Assembly: GCA_035533075.1 (NCBI GenBank)
Contig: DATLUO010000163.1
Location: 1-45,447 of the forward strand
DNA: 45,447 nucleotides
Origin: Pirellulales bacterium
Lineage (GTDB): Bacteria > Planctomycetota > Planctomycetia > Pirellulales > JAICIG01
Reading direction: 5' to 3'
The position numbers and the translations under genes were made by a program. Shown one piece after another: positions 17,926 through 25,254 of this stretch; position 1 is the first letter of the stretch, and the number at the start of each line of letters is the position of its first letter. The notes beneath the pieces are model-generated. The model was not told the DNA's origin, made no database searches, and saw only the letters and a list, made by a program, of their open reading frames with translations.

Positions 17926-18870
17926 ATGATGTGCCTTCTCGTCTTTTTATCGCTCTGCGTGGCGCCGGCCGACGATCGGCCGATGGTGCTGGTGGTCGTG
18001 GGGGCCGAAGGGACAGAAGACTACGGCAAACAATTCCGCCAGTGGGCCCAGCGGTGGCAGACGGCCGCCCAGCGCGGCAACGCTCGCTTTACCGCCATCG
18101 GCCTCGACGCACCGGGCGAAACGAGCGACCACGACCTGCTGCGGCGCCAGGTGCAAGAAGCCGCGGCCGTCAAAAGCGCCGAAGCGCTCTGGCTGGTGTT
18201 CATCGGACACGGCACGTTCGATGGCAAGACGGCCAGATTCAACCTGCGCGGACCCGATGTGGCCGCAGGCGAGCTGGCCGCCTGGCTGGCGGCCAGCGAG
18301 CGTCCCTTGGCGGTGATCAACTGCGCGTCGGCCAGTGGACCGTTCATCAACGAACTCTCCGGACCCAACCGCGTGCTGGTGACGGCCACCAAGAGCGGCT
18401 TCGAGCACAATTTCGCCCGGTTTGGCGATTACTTGTCGGCGGCCATTGCCGATCCCAAGGCCGATCTGGATAAAGACGAGCAGACCTCGCTCTTGGAGGC
18501 ATTTTTGTCGGCGACTGCGGGCGTGAAGGAGTTTTACGACTCCGACGCACGCCTGGCCACCGAGCACGCGCTGGTCGACGACAACGGCGACCGGCTCGGC
18601 ACGCCGGCCGACTGGTTTCACGGCCTGCGCGCCACCAAGGCCGCCAAGGACGGCGCCGCACTCGACGGGCTACGTGCCGGCCAATTGCAGCTCGTCCGCA
18701 GCGGCAACGAGCAGCGGTTGCCCATCGAGGTCCGCCGGCGACGCGATGAGATCGAGGCGGCCATTGCCCGGCTTCGAGAGCAGAAGGGCAAGCTGCCGGA
18801 GGACGACTATTACGGCCAGCTCGAGCCGTTGCTGTTGGAGCTTGCCCGGCTGTACGAGCAGGCGAGGTAG
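17926..18870 (+). CDS. secreted caspase/legumain-like cysteine peptidase homologue
   Basis: 314 residues. A short hydrophobic leader (MMCLLVFLSLCVAPA) suggests export. A Rossmann-like core follows: strand MVLVVVGAEG (20-29), strand ALWLVFIGHG (87-96) carrying His95, and strand LAVINCASASGPF (128-140) carrying Cys133. A His after one strand and a Cys after the next is the dyad arrangement of clan CD peptidases such as metacaspases and C13 legumain-like enzymes. SGPNRVLVTATKSG and a terminal region with DLDKDEQTSLLEAF also resemble C13-like bacterial proteins. The C-terminal 90 residues are charged and helical. Peptidase activity is inferred from the dyad alone; a substrate or partner cannot be named. 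The membrane-protein gene 98 bp downstream may be co-transcribed. Confidence 0.7.
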   Translation: MMCLLVFLSLCVAPADDRPMVLVVVGAEGTEDYGKQFRQWAQRWQTAAQRGNARFTAIGLDAPGETSDHDLLRRQVQEAAAVKSAEALWLVFIGHGTFDGKTARFNLRGPDVAAGELAAWLAASERPLAVINCASASGPFINELSGPNRVLVTATKSGFEHNFARFGDYLSAAIADPKADLDKDEQTSLLEAFLSATAGVKEFYDSDARLATEHALVDDNGDRLGTPADWFHGLRATKAAKDGAALDGLRAGQLQLVRSGNEQRLPIEVRRRRDEIEAAIARLREQKGKLPEDDYYGQLEPLLLELARLYEQAR

Positions 18871-18967
18871 GGCGGGACTGCGAGTGTCAAGGAAACTGCT
18901 CTCCACCGAGGGCCAAAGCCAGGGTTGCCGCCGCGTGAGGCGTCGAGCATAATGATGGGCTGACCCA

Positions 18968-20215
18968 ATGTCGTTCGATCCACCTCCCGAGCGAACTCAA
19001 ATGGCGCATGGCGGTCGCACAGGGGCGACATTTTTCGGCGCGATAGTCGCGGCCGTGGTGTCTCTTCCGCTTGCCGCCGTCTGCGCTAACTCCTTCTTCG
19101 GGCTGGGCAGCGTGCTGCTCGTTCCCGCTCTCGCGGTGGGGTTGTGGCGCGCCGTTCCGGCAAGCGATCGCGAGCGTCGTGTGTGGTGGTTCGGTTTTAC
19201 CGTAGCGGTGGGACTCTTTCTGCCAGCTTGCCCGGCCAGCGAGCGGCTGAGTTGCGACTTCGCCCGTTACGTCCAGGGCCTTACCCAGAGGGGCGCGTTA
19301 TCGCTCCCCGTGGATATCATTGAGCTATGCTGCTTGTCGGCGACAGTGCTCGCTCCATTATTGTGCGCCTGTCTGGCGGGCATCGTGGCGGGCGAACTCG
19401 CTCGCGGCTTTGCTCGCCTCGCTGCCCGCGGACAGGCGACCGACGTTCCTGACGGCGTCCGCTGGCAGTTTTCTCTGCGAGAGTTTTTCCTGGCGATGGC
19501 GGCCGTCGGCCTGGTGCTCGCTTGGAACGGCCATTACCTCACCGACCGAGGTGCGCAGGAAAGCGAACACCAGCGCGCCTTCCTGGCCCGGTTCGAAGAG
19601 TCTTTCCGTTCGGGCGAGATCGAGCTGCTTGCCGGGCCCGTCGTCTCGGAACAACAAGGGGCAACCGTTTCGGCGCTTTCTTTCAAGGCGCCGGGACAGA
19701 ACGAATATCGCATCGTCGCGCCGATCGAACGAAACGGCCTGCGGCGCTGGGCCGTTTGGGCGTACACAACCAACGAGGACAACCAGGGGTTCATCTACCA
19801 ATACGCCTACGCTGAGGTGGAGCGTGAAGCGCAGCTTCCGCAGGCCCCCGCGCCCGCCAAGCGTTACATTGAGGGCACGTGGGAGTTGGTCGACGGCGTT
19901 CCCTGCACGGCCGGGCCATCGGCCACCGTGATCGGCGTGGCGACTCCCGCGCTTTTGGGCAGGCCGTTGGTCATCACAGCGCGCGCTCCCGCGGGGACCG
20001 TCTGCGAGTTGAAGGTTTTTCCGCTTACGGAAGCCACCCGCGGGCTGCCGCCTCGCGCGCCGGACAGCCAGGGCATCGTTCGCTGGTCTTGGACGCCAGA
20101 GTGGGCGGGGCCATTCAATTATGAATTGAGGTGCATCGACAACCGTGCGTCAGGCCGGATGGTCAACTGCACCCGCGGAACCATTCCACAGTTCGCCGTG
20201 GCGCCGGACTACTGA
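18968..20215 (+). CDS. planctomycete membrane protein of unknown function
   Basis: 415 residues, not recognised. The N-terminal half has about four to five hydrophobic segments (roughly 21-45, 47-65, 72-90, 108-132 and 160-178). The last is preceded by WQFSLREFFLAMAAVGLVLAW, a pattern of basic FSLR followed by a helix that I associate with many planctomycete membrane proteins. The C-terminal half (about 190-415) is soluble and beta-rich, and topology would place it outside the cytoplasm. It contains several prolines and ends with a possible Ig-like segment (VITARAPAGTVCELKVF, IVRWSWTPEWAGPFNYEL). It may act with the upstream caspase-like protein, but only adjacency supports this. Confidence 0.6.
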   Translation: MSFDPPPERTQMAHGGRTGATFFGAIVAAVVSLPLAAVCANSFFGLGSVLLVPALAVGLWRAVPASDRERRVWWFGFTVAVGLFLPACPASERLSCDFARYVQGLTQRGALSLPVDIIELCCLSATVLAPLLCACLAGIVAGELARGFARLAARGQATDVPDGVRWQFSLREFFLAMAAVGLVLAWNGHYLTDRGAQESEHQRAFLARFEESFRSGEIELLAGPVVSEQQGATVSALSFKAPGQNEYRIVAPIERNGLRRWAVWAYTTNEDNQGFIYQYAYAEVEREAQLPQAPAPAKRYIEGTWELVDGVPCTAGPSATVIGVATPALLGRPLVITARAPAGTVCELKVFPLTEATRGLPPRAPDSQGIVRWSWTPEWAGPFNYELRCIDNRASGRMVNCTRGTIPQFAVAPDY

Positions 20216-20336
20216 TGCTTTATCAATGCTAAGCATTGGGGTAGCGAACGTGTACGGTGGGCATGGCCTGCGCAAAAGAACGTATTTAACGCATGGAAAC
20301 GTCGTCAGGGTTGATGCCAGATTTAATCCTCCGCCA

Positions 20337-20414
20337 CTACCGGGCTCGTCCCGGTAGAGCGATGACTGACATCCTAGCCTGCCAGTCAGCGCTCGACGGG
20401 GGCAAGCCCCGTCG
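20337..20414. other. paired GC-rich hairpins in an intergenic stretch
   Basis: Two perfect 8-bp stems with 5-nt loops: CTACCGGG-CTCGT-CCCGGTAG (20337-20357) and CGACGGGG-GCAAG-CCCCGTCG (20394-20414). A weaker TGACTG/CAGTCA pair lies between them. They fill the convergent gap between the membrane-protein gene and hicB. The absence of a T-run argues against a classical intrinsic terminator, but bidirectional termination or a dispersed repeat is possible. Confidence 0.6.
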
Positions 20415-20440
20415 TGGCGGAACAAAACTACGGTCTACTG

Positions 20441-20662
20441 CTACAGAAGCTCGCGCATCGGACGGACGGTAGGAACGGGAAGGGGTTTTGCTTCGGACTT
20501 AAAGTGCCGGATCACGTCGTCGACAACTTCGCACAGTTCGGCGTAAAGACGTACCGGATCGTCGCCATGGATGCCCGAAATCAGGTCAGGGCATTGACCT
20601 ATATAGACACCGTCTTCATCGCTCCACTCGACCCACTTGTGGAAGGCGTCACTCTCTTTCAC
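20441..20662 (-). CDS. hicB: HicB-family antitoxin
   Basis: 73 residues with the HicB partial RNase-H-like fold pattern: VEWSDEDGVYIGQCPDLI, then a predicted helix LYAELCEVVDDVIRHF. It binds and neutralises HicA and usually autorepresses its operon. The short Pro-rich C-terminus shows no obvious ribbon-helix-helix or HTH DNA-binding domain, so operator binding may need another part of the complex. Its GTG start at 20662 overlaps the hicA stop by four bases (GTGA), indicating translational coupling. Gene order is toxin first. Confidence 0.75.
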   Translation of the reverse strand: MKESDAFHKWVEWSDEDGVYIGQCPDLISGIHGDDPVRLYAELCEVVDDVIRHFKSEAKPLPVPTVRPMRELL

Positions 20663-20859
20663 GTCACTGCCTCGACGGCTTTCTTTACCTGTTTTTCCTG
20701 ATAGGGTTTTGCGTCGTCGTTAGGCCGACCGCTTAGCGTCACGGCGCCGGCGTATCGAACGTGCGTAAATTTTCGATGCGATCCTTTGCCTCCGCCCGCG
20801 ATCTCGTAGAAACCAGCGTCGCTCAGATCCTTCATTAATTCCCTGATTTTGCGCGGCAT
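20659..20859 (-). CDS. hicA: HicA-family mRNA interferase toxin
   Basis: 66 residues, starting MPRKIRELMKDL at the ATG at 20859. The dsRBD-like HicA fold is indicated by an N-terminal helix with LSDAGFYEIAGGGKGSHRKFTH, which carries the catalytic His in GSHRKF. It ends SGRPNDDAKPYQEKQVKKAV. HicA cleaves mRNA in a translation-independent manner. The longer open frame to 21279 runs antisense through the neighbouring secreted-protein gene and is spurious. It is immediately upstream of and coupled to hicB. Confidence 0.78.
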   Translation of the reverse strand: MPRKIRELMKDLSDAGFYEIAGGGKGSHRKFTHVRYAGAVTLSGRPNDDAKPYQEKQVKKAVEAVT

Positions 20860-20883
20860 ATCGTATGTCAATTTACTAGAATC

Positions 20884-20913
20884 AATATACCCCCGCCGCC
20901 GTCCTTTTGTAAA
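20884..20913 (-). promoter_or_regulatory. candidate promoter for hicAB
   Basis: On the minus strand, TTTACA (20913-20908) and TATATT (20889-20884) are 18 bp apart. TATATT ends 25 bp upstream of the hicA ATG. The stretch is A+T-rich compared with its surroundings and fits an autoregulated toxin-antitoxin promoter. Confidence 0.42.
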
Positions 20914-20957
20914 ACTGAAAGAGTGAAGCCCGTTCGTCAGCAAACAGGAGCAAAACC

Positions 20958-21848
20958 GTGACCAGCGCCTTGCGAATCGTGATCGTCGGAATGGCAGTAT
21001 TGTGGCTGAGCGGATGGCTTTCCAGGGTTGAGTCGCCTGTGGCGGCTCAAGAGAAAGCCACCGCGCGCACTGCCGACGGCGCTGCTCAATCGCCGCCTGC
21101 CAACGAGCCATCATCCGCCGAAAAAGAGCAGCTTCGCACGGCGAGGCAACACGTGCAGCGTCTGAAGATGCGTCTCGGCGAGTCGGGCGACGCGGTGGAG
21201 CTCCTCGAAGATCCCTTGCTGGCGTTCGGCGACGCCGCCCGCGGCAACAGCCACGGCACGCTGTGGGGCTTCGGCTCAAACGGCCGCCCCGACGCCTTGA
21301 TGGAACTTTGGCAGCTTTCCGACAGTCCGGGCGTCTGGTATCAGTCGTTTATCCGCGTCGGCGATCGTCCCTTGTTGCTCGAACCTCCGGATGGCCGACG
21401 CTGGCAGCCGCCGGACGGCAAAATAGCCAGAACCGCGCTCGCCGGCGCGGAGCCGCCCGTGGCGAACCGGCCAGGCCGCCTGCGGCAGCTCCGCTCGCTC
21501 GCGCGGCGTTTCACGGCCCACGAGTCGGGCGACGCCGATCACTTACGCACCGAGCTGCGCACGCTCGCGCAGCCGGTGCGTCGCTACGACGACGCTGACG
21601 GCGGCATTCAAGACGGGGCCATTTTCATTTTCGCCCACGGCACCAATCCCGAAGCCATTCTGCTGGTCGAAGCGCTAGGGACGACCGTGGACGAGTCGCG
21701 CTGGCACTACAGCCTGTTTCCCACGACGAGCGCCGACCTGCACGTAGAGGTCGACGGCAAGGACATCTGGATGCGGTCCGGCGCTCCCGGCATTGTCGGT
21801 AATCCGACCGACGATTATTGGCTGTTCTCGCTGCCGGCAGGAAGTTGA
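20958..21848 (+). CDS. secreted protein of unknown function
   Basis: 296 residues, not recognised. It begins at GTG 20958 after CAGGAGC. A signal peptide (ALRIVIVGMAVLWLSGWL) is followed by a low-complexity linker rich in Ala, Pro and Glu, then a helix QLRTARQHVQRLKMRL. The rest is a mixed domain with LWGFGSNGRPDALMELWQL, YQSFIRV and IFIFAHGTNPEAILLVEAL, ending DDYWLFSLPAGS. Its layout of leader, linker and compact domain is common among planctomycete secreted orphans. It is divergent from hicAB and shares that short promoter region. Confidence 0.6.
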   Translation: MTSALRIVIVGMAVLWLSGWLSRVESPVAAQEKATARTADGAAQSPPANEPSSAEKEQLRTARQHVQRLKMRLGESGDAVELLEDPLLAFGDAARGNSHGTLWGFGSNGRPDALMELWQLSDSPGVWYQSFIRVGDRPLLLEPPDGRRWQPPDGKIARTALAGAEPPVANRPGRLRQLRSLARRFTAHESGDADHLRTELRTLAQPVRRYDDADGGIQDGAIFIFAHGTNPEAILLVEALGTTVDESRWHYSLFPTTSADLHVEVDGKDIWMRSGAPGIVGNPTDDYWLFSLPAGS

Positions 21849-22090
21849 TATTCACGATCGAATGGTCGCTCCGCGGAGAAGCCAGACAGCCGGAAACCGA
21901 AAAGATAGGAACACCTCCAGATGGCCACTGGGAAGCCCGGCTGAAGCCGGCTCACAGCAGCGATCATTTCCAGCCGCGAACGGTGGTGGCCAGTACCCAA
22001 AGTTCAACTGTCACCCAAGTCTCATTTTGAGATTATCGCAACTCTATAGAGCAATGTAACTTACTGCGAACGCGCAAAGCGGTGCGCAAA

Positions 22091-22118
22091 CAAAAGCGAC
22101 GCGCGCCTGTCGCTTTTG
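22091..22118. terminator. hairpin, possible terminator
   Basis: CAAAAGCGAC (22091-22100) and GTCGCTTTTG (22109-22118) form a perfect 10-bp stem with an 8-nt loop and an A-tract/T-tract at its base. It could end transcription from either side. The 21849-22212 gap otherwise holds small palindromes (CTCTATAGAG near 22045; GCGACACGCGTGTCGC at 22142-22157) but no supported gene. Confidence 0.45.
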
Positions 22119-22141
22119 CAATGGAACATTGCGTATTTGAC

Positions 22142-22157
22142 GCGACACGCGTGTCGC
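22142..22157. repeat. perfect 16-bp palindrome, one of three copies
   Basis: GCGACACGCGTGTCGC occurs here and again at 45273-45288 and 45405-45420. This copy lies upstream of the PLP-enzyme gene. Three exact copies of a 16-bp palindrome in 45 kb, all intergenic, are more than expected by chance and suggest a dispersed short repeat or a protein-binding site. Confidence 0.7.
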
Positions 22158-22212
22158 CTCTCCTTGTCTAGTGCCTTACGCACAATGCCGGCCGGGCGTA
22201 AACTTGCTCCTC

Positions 22213-23316
22213 ATGGAAACCACACCGCCCCTCGGCTCGACCAAGTCCGATCTCGACACGCCGGCCCTCTGCCTCGACCTCGACGTCATGGAGTCGAACA
22301 TCCGCCACGTCGCCGCCACCTGCCGAGAGCACGGCGTGGCCTGGCGGCCGCACTCCAAGGGGCATAAGGTCGCGGCGATTGCCCAGGCTGAAATCGCGGC
22401 GGGCGCCCTGGGGGTCACCTGCGCCAAGCTGGCCGAGGCGGAAGTCATGGCGGCCGGAGGCGTGCGCGATATCCTCATCGCCAATCTGGTCGTCGGGCCG
22501 CACAAGGTCCGTCGCCTGGTCGAGCTGCGACGCACCGCCGATCCGATCGTGTGCATCGACCACATCGACCAGGCCCTGCCGATCGGCCGGGCCATGAGCG
22601 AAGCCGGGCTGCAAGTGAGGGCGATCGTGGAAGTCGACATCGGCTTGCGGCGCGTCGGCGTCTTGCCGGGAGCACCGACCGTGCAGTTGGCAAAACAACT
22701 CGTCGAGCTGCCGGGCATCAATTTCGCCGGCATCATGGGTTACGAAGGACATCTGCTTACCGTGGCCGACGCCGACCAAAAGGCCGAGCAAATCCGCCAG
22801 GCGCTGGGGACTCTTGTCGAAACCAAGGCGGCACTGGAGGCGGCCGGCGTCGCTTGCCCGATCGTGTCGTGCGCCGGCACCGGCTCTTATCTTTACGCCG
22901 CGCGCCAGCCGGGCGTCACCGAGCTACAAGCGGGTGGCGCGATTTTCATGGACGCCTTTTATCGGCACAAGTGCCAAGTGCCCGACCTGGGCTTCGCGTT
23001 GACGATCGTGACCACGATCGTCAGCCGTCCGGCGCCGGAACGGGCCATCATCGACGCGGGCCGCAAAACGCTGCACGGCGACTTCCAGCCGCCGTTTGTG
23101 GTCGGGCGCGACGACGTGCAGGTGGGCCGGCTGTCGGCGGAGCACGGCCAACTGGAGCTTGCGCCGTCGGCGCAGAACCTGCGCATCGGCGACCGTTTGG
23201 AGCTCGTGCCCGGCTATGCCGACCTGACGACGGTACTCCACAATCAGTACTACTGTTTCCGCGGCGGCAAATTGGCCGCTATTTGGCCGATCGAGGGCCG
23301 GGGAAAACTGACCTGA
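22213..23316 (+). CDS. PLP-dependent D-threonine aldolase/D-serine dehydratase-like enzyme
   Basis: A fold-type III PLP enzyme (alanine-racemase-like N-terminal barrel) of 367 residues that would act on a D-amino acid or 3-hydroxy amino acid. Visible features: DLDTPALCLDLDVMESNI at the N-terminus; the PLP lysine in WRPHSKGHK (Lys49); EVDIGLRRVGV; GYEGHLL; SCAGTGSYLYA; and a C-terminal beta-domain with metal-site-like HNQYYCF. The start is taken at ATG 22213, because the frame's upstream extension to 22171 adds residues unlike the family. Relatives catalyse retro-aldol cleavage of D-threonine or dehydration of D-serine, and these cannot be separated here. It is monocistronic, with a family B repeat just after its stop. 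Confidence 0.82.
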   Translation: METTPPLGSTKSDLDTPALCLDLDVMESNIRHVAATCREHGVAWRPHSKGHKVAAIAQAEIAAGALGVTCAKLAEAEVMAAGGVRDILIANLVVGPHKVRRLVELRRTADPIVCIDHIDQALPIGRAMSEAGLQVRAIVEVDIGLRRVGVLPGAPTVQLAKQLVELPGINFAGIMGYEGHLLTVADADQKAEQIRQALGTLVETKAALEAAGVACPIVSCAGTGSYLYAARQPGVTELQAGGAIFMDAFYRHKCQVPDLGFALTIVTTIVSRPAPERAIIDAGRKTLHGDFQPPFVVGRDDVQVGRLSAEHGQLELAPSAQNLRIGDRLELVPGYADLTTVLHNQYYCFRGGKLAAIWPIEGRGKLT

Positions 23317-23337
23317 GAGGCTGTCCGAGAGGTCTCC

Positions 23338-23395
23338 GTGGGGCGGCCTTCCTAGGCCGTCGCTCGGTCGAGACTGCCTGGGAAGGCCGCCCCAC
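23338..23395. repeat. family B inverted repeat
   Basis: Arms GTGGGGCGGCCTTCCTAGGC (23338-23357) and GCCTGGGAAGGCCGCCCCAC (23376-23395) pair along nearly their whole length around an 18-bp loop. It lies between the PLP-enzyme gene and the M20 fragment, and the fragment's reading frame runs into it. Confidence 0.88.
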
Positions 23396-23714
23396 GACTA
23401 AGCTCTTCCCACAGATACGCGCTGGCCTTGATGCCGCGGTGAAAATCGAGCAAGCGAAACTTCTCGTTCGGACTGTGCGTGTTGTCGTCGTTCAACCCCC
23501 AGCCCAAGAGCAGCGTGTCGACGCCCAATGGCTGGCGGAAGGTCGAGACCACCGGAATCGAACCGCCTTCGCGGATGTAAACCGGCGCCCGGCCAAAGCC
23601 GTGCTCGATGGCCTTGGCCGCCGCCTGAATGAAAGGACTATTCAGCGGCACCACCACGCCCGGTGCGCCGTGATAAGCCATCATCTCCATCTTGATGCCC
23701 GGCGGGCACAGCCG
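23352..23714 (-). pseudogene. 3' fragment of an M20 dipeptidase gene
   Basis: Reading leftwards, this encodes RLCPPGIKMEMMAYHGAPG through VYIREGGSIPVVSTF, GWGLNDDNTHSPNEKFR and YLWEELSR, about 105 codons matching the last quarter of the intact dipeptidase at 25255-26643. The alignment is gapless from 23404 to 23714 against 25295 to 25605, with about 42 differences counted by hand (roughly 86% identity), many at third codon positions. The zinc-binding and catalytic N-terminal half is absent, so it cannot be an active enzyme. Upstream of 23714 the similarity stops abruptly, and downstream the frame enters a family B repeat. It is the remnant of a paralogue or of a recombination event. Confidence 0.85.
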
Positions 23715-23819
23715 CTCAGTCGCACGCGCCGCGGGACGAACACGGGAGCGGCGGGGCCGAATCTGGTGGCTGCCCAGCGCGGCCGAGTGCTCAAAGGAAC
23801 AAGGAGACGGGCGACGGGC

Positions 23820-23847
23820 TTGACAGCTGCGCGGCGCTTCGCTGAAT
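23820..23847 (+). promoter_or_regulatory. candidate promoter for the DUF4062 gene
   Basis: A perfect TTGACA at 23820-23825 is followed after 16 bp by CTGAAT, a weak -10. It ends about 60 bp before the ATG. The -35 is good and the -10 poor. Confidence 0.28.
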
Positions 23848-23907
23848 TATCTGTATCGCGTTCCGGCTGGCAGTGATTTCATTCCCTATTCTCTCAGATG
23901 TGGCACC

Positions 23908-25032
23908 ATGACCAACTTTATCCGCAGGCGTCTACAGGTTTTTGTATCATCGACGTACCACGACTTGATCGAGGAACGACAAGCGGCCGTTGAAGCCATC
24001 TTAGCGGCGGGCCATATTCCCGCAGGGATGGAGTTATTCCCGTCTTGCGATGCCTCACAACTGCAAGTCATCAAGGAATGGATCGATGAATCGGACGTCT
24101 ATCTTCTTATTTTCGGAGGTAGATACGGGAGCATCGAGCCAGAGACCGGAAAAAGCTACTCGCAACTCGAATTCGAATACGCGCTCCAAACGAACAAGCC
24201 GCTCTTTTCATGCGTCATCAAAGATGACGCCCTCGAGCACCGCACTATGGAGAGAGGGCGAGCCGTGCTCGAATTGGGGAATCCAAGTGCATTGCAACAC
24301 TTTCGCGAAATAGTCACCGGTAAGACCGTAAGGTTTTGGAGTGATGCAAAGGATATCAAAATCATTGTTGGCGAAACGCTCGGCCATTTTTCCCGCAGAG
24401 AGGACTTGGTCGGCTGGGTCAGGCCTACGGAACGAGCAAATATATCAGCGCTGGCTGACGAGATTGCGCGATTAAGTAAAGAGAATTCTGATCTTCGACA
24501 GGAGTTTTTTACGAAGGCGATCCCCAATCGCGCTGATTTGTATCGGTCGTGCATCGATCTCGTCAAAAGCTCGCAGCAAATCCGTGACACATCGTGGGGT
24601 CAGTACACTCGCCCCTTAGACGAGTTCGCTCTCGCTGCGCGGCAGGAATATCGCCGTGCCGTGAGTGAAGCGATTCGGAAAGGGAGGTCTTATCGAGAGC
24701 TGTTTAGCAAGTCGGAGCAACGGTCCGAACTGATAAGCGATGCTAAACAAAAGCTTCAGCAGAAAGGCGGCTATGAGGCAAAAATACTTGATATCGACCT
24801 TTCGCGCATCTCAATTCTGGACTTCATGATCGGCGATGATTCCAAGGTCATTTTATCGCATGTGGACGCGCGCCATGAGGTACCAACATTTCTGTACGTT
24901 CATTCCAGAGACGTTGCACAAATTTTCCTGCGTCTTTTTCAGGAGTGTTGGTCATTAGCTAATGATCTTGCGAAGTCTGTTAAAGATGCAAAACAGTCAC
25001 ACCGAGGAACCGATCGCGGTAGTCGCCGCTGA
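23908..25032 (+). CDS. DUF4062-domain protein, possible defence or signalling effector
   Basis: 374 residues. The first 95 or so match the DUF4062 pattern: RRLQVFVSSTYHDLIEERQA, AGHIPAGMELFP, then EWIDESDVYLLIFGGRYGSI and SYSQLEFEYALQ. This TIR-like fold is often the N-terminal module of NLR-like or other conflict proteins. A probable coiled coil (ADEIARLSKENSDLRQEFF, about 182-200) leads to a C-terminal domain of about 170 residues that I do not recognise (ILDIDLSRISILDFMIGDD, DVAQIFLRLFQECWSLAN). There is no signal peptide. Base composition is visibly A+T-richer than the neighbours, with codons such as TTA, AAA and ATA, consistent with recent transfer. It stands between direct copies of a dipeptidase 3' end and has no obvious operon partner. 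Confidence 0.75.
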   Translation: MTNFIRRRLQVFVSSTYHDLIEERQAAVEAILAAGHIPAGMELFPSCDASQLQVIKEWIDESDVYLLIFGGRYGSIEPETGKSYSQLEFEYALQTNKPLFSCVIKDDALEHRTMERGRAVLELGNPSALQHFREIVTGKTVRFWSDAKDIKIIVGETLGHFSRREDLVGWVRPTERANISALADEIARLSKENSDLRQEFFTKAIPNRADLYRSCIDLVKSSQQIRDTSWGQYTRPLDEFALAARQEYRRAVSEAIRKGRSYRELFSKSEQRSELISDAKQKLQQKGGYEAKILDIDLSRISILDFMIGDDSKVILSHVDARHEVPTFLYVHSRDVAQIFLRLFQECWSLANDLAKSVKDAKQSHRGTDRGSRR

Positions 25033-25254
25033 ATTCGCCCGCCGTAGCTCCTGGCGCGGCAGCCAGACCGTACGACTTGCGTCCTTCCATCGGGCGTTAT
25101 ACTCGCCGAACTGACGGCGCGGCCATCGACCACCGATTCGTCGTACGGCGGAAAAATCGACGTCACTGGCCACATTTCCGGCCGGTACGCGGTTGAGCGC
25201 GTCGGCCCATCGCGGCACGCTTCGGCACCGAACGGATTAATCTGGCGCAGGCAT

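Noticed and set aside
20659-21279. A longer 206-codon version of the toxin gene.
   Set aside because: The extra N-terminus is antisense to the secreted-protein gene; HicA homology begins at MPRKIRELM and a promoter lies just upstream of that start.
22030-22200. Structured A+T-rich stretch considered as a tRNA or riboswitch.
   Set aside because: The stems are simple independent hairpins; no cloverleaf, TpsiC-like motif or known aptamer core was found.
25033-25254. Short minus-strand frames (for example 24997-25218) considered as a transposase remnant beside the DUF4062 gene.
   Set aside because: No transposase motif, terminal repeat or coherent similarity could be seen; part of the frame overlaps the real gene.
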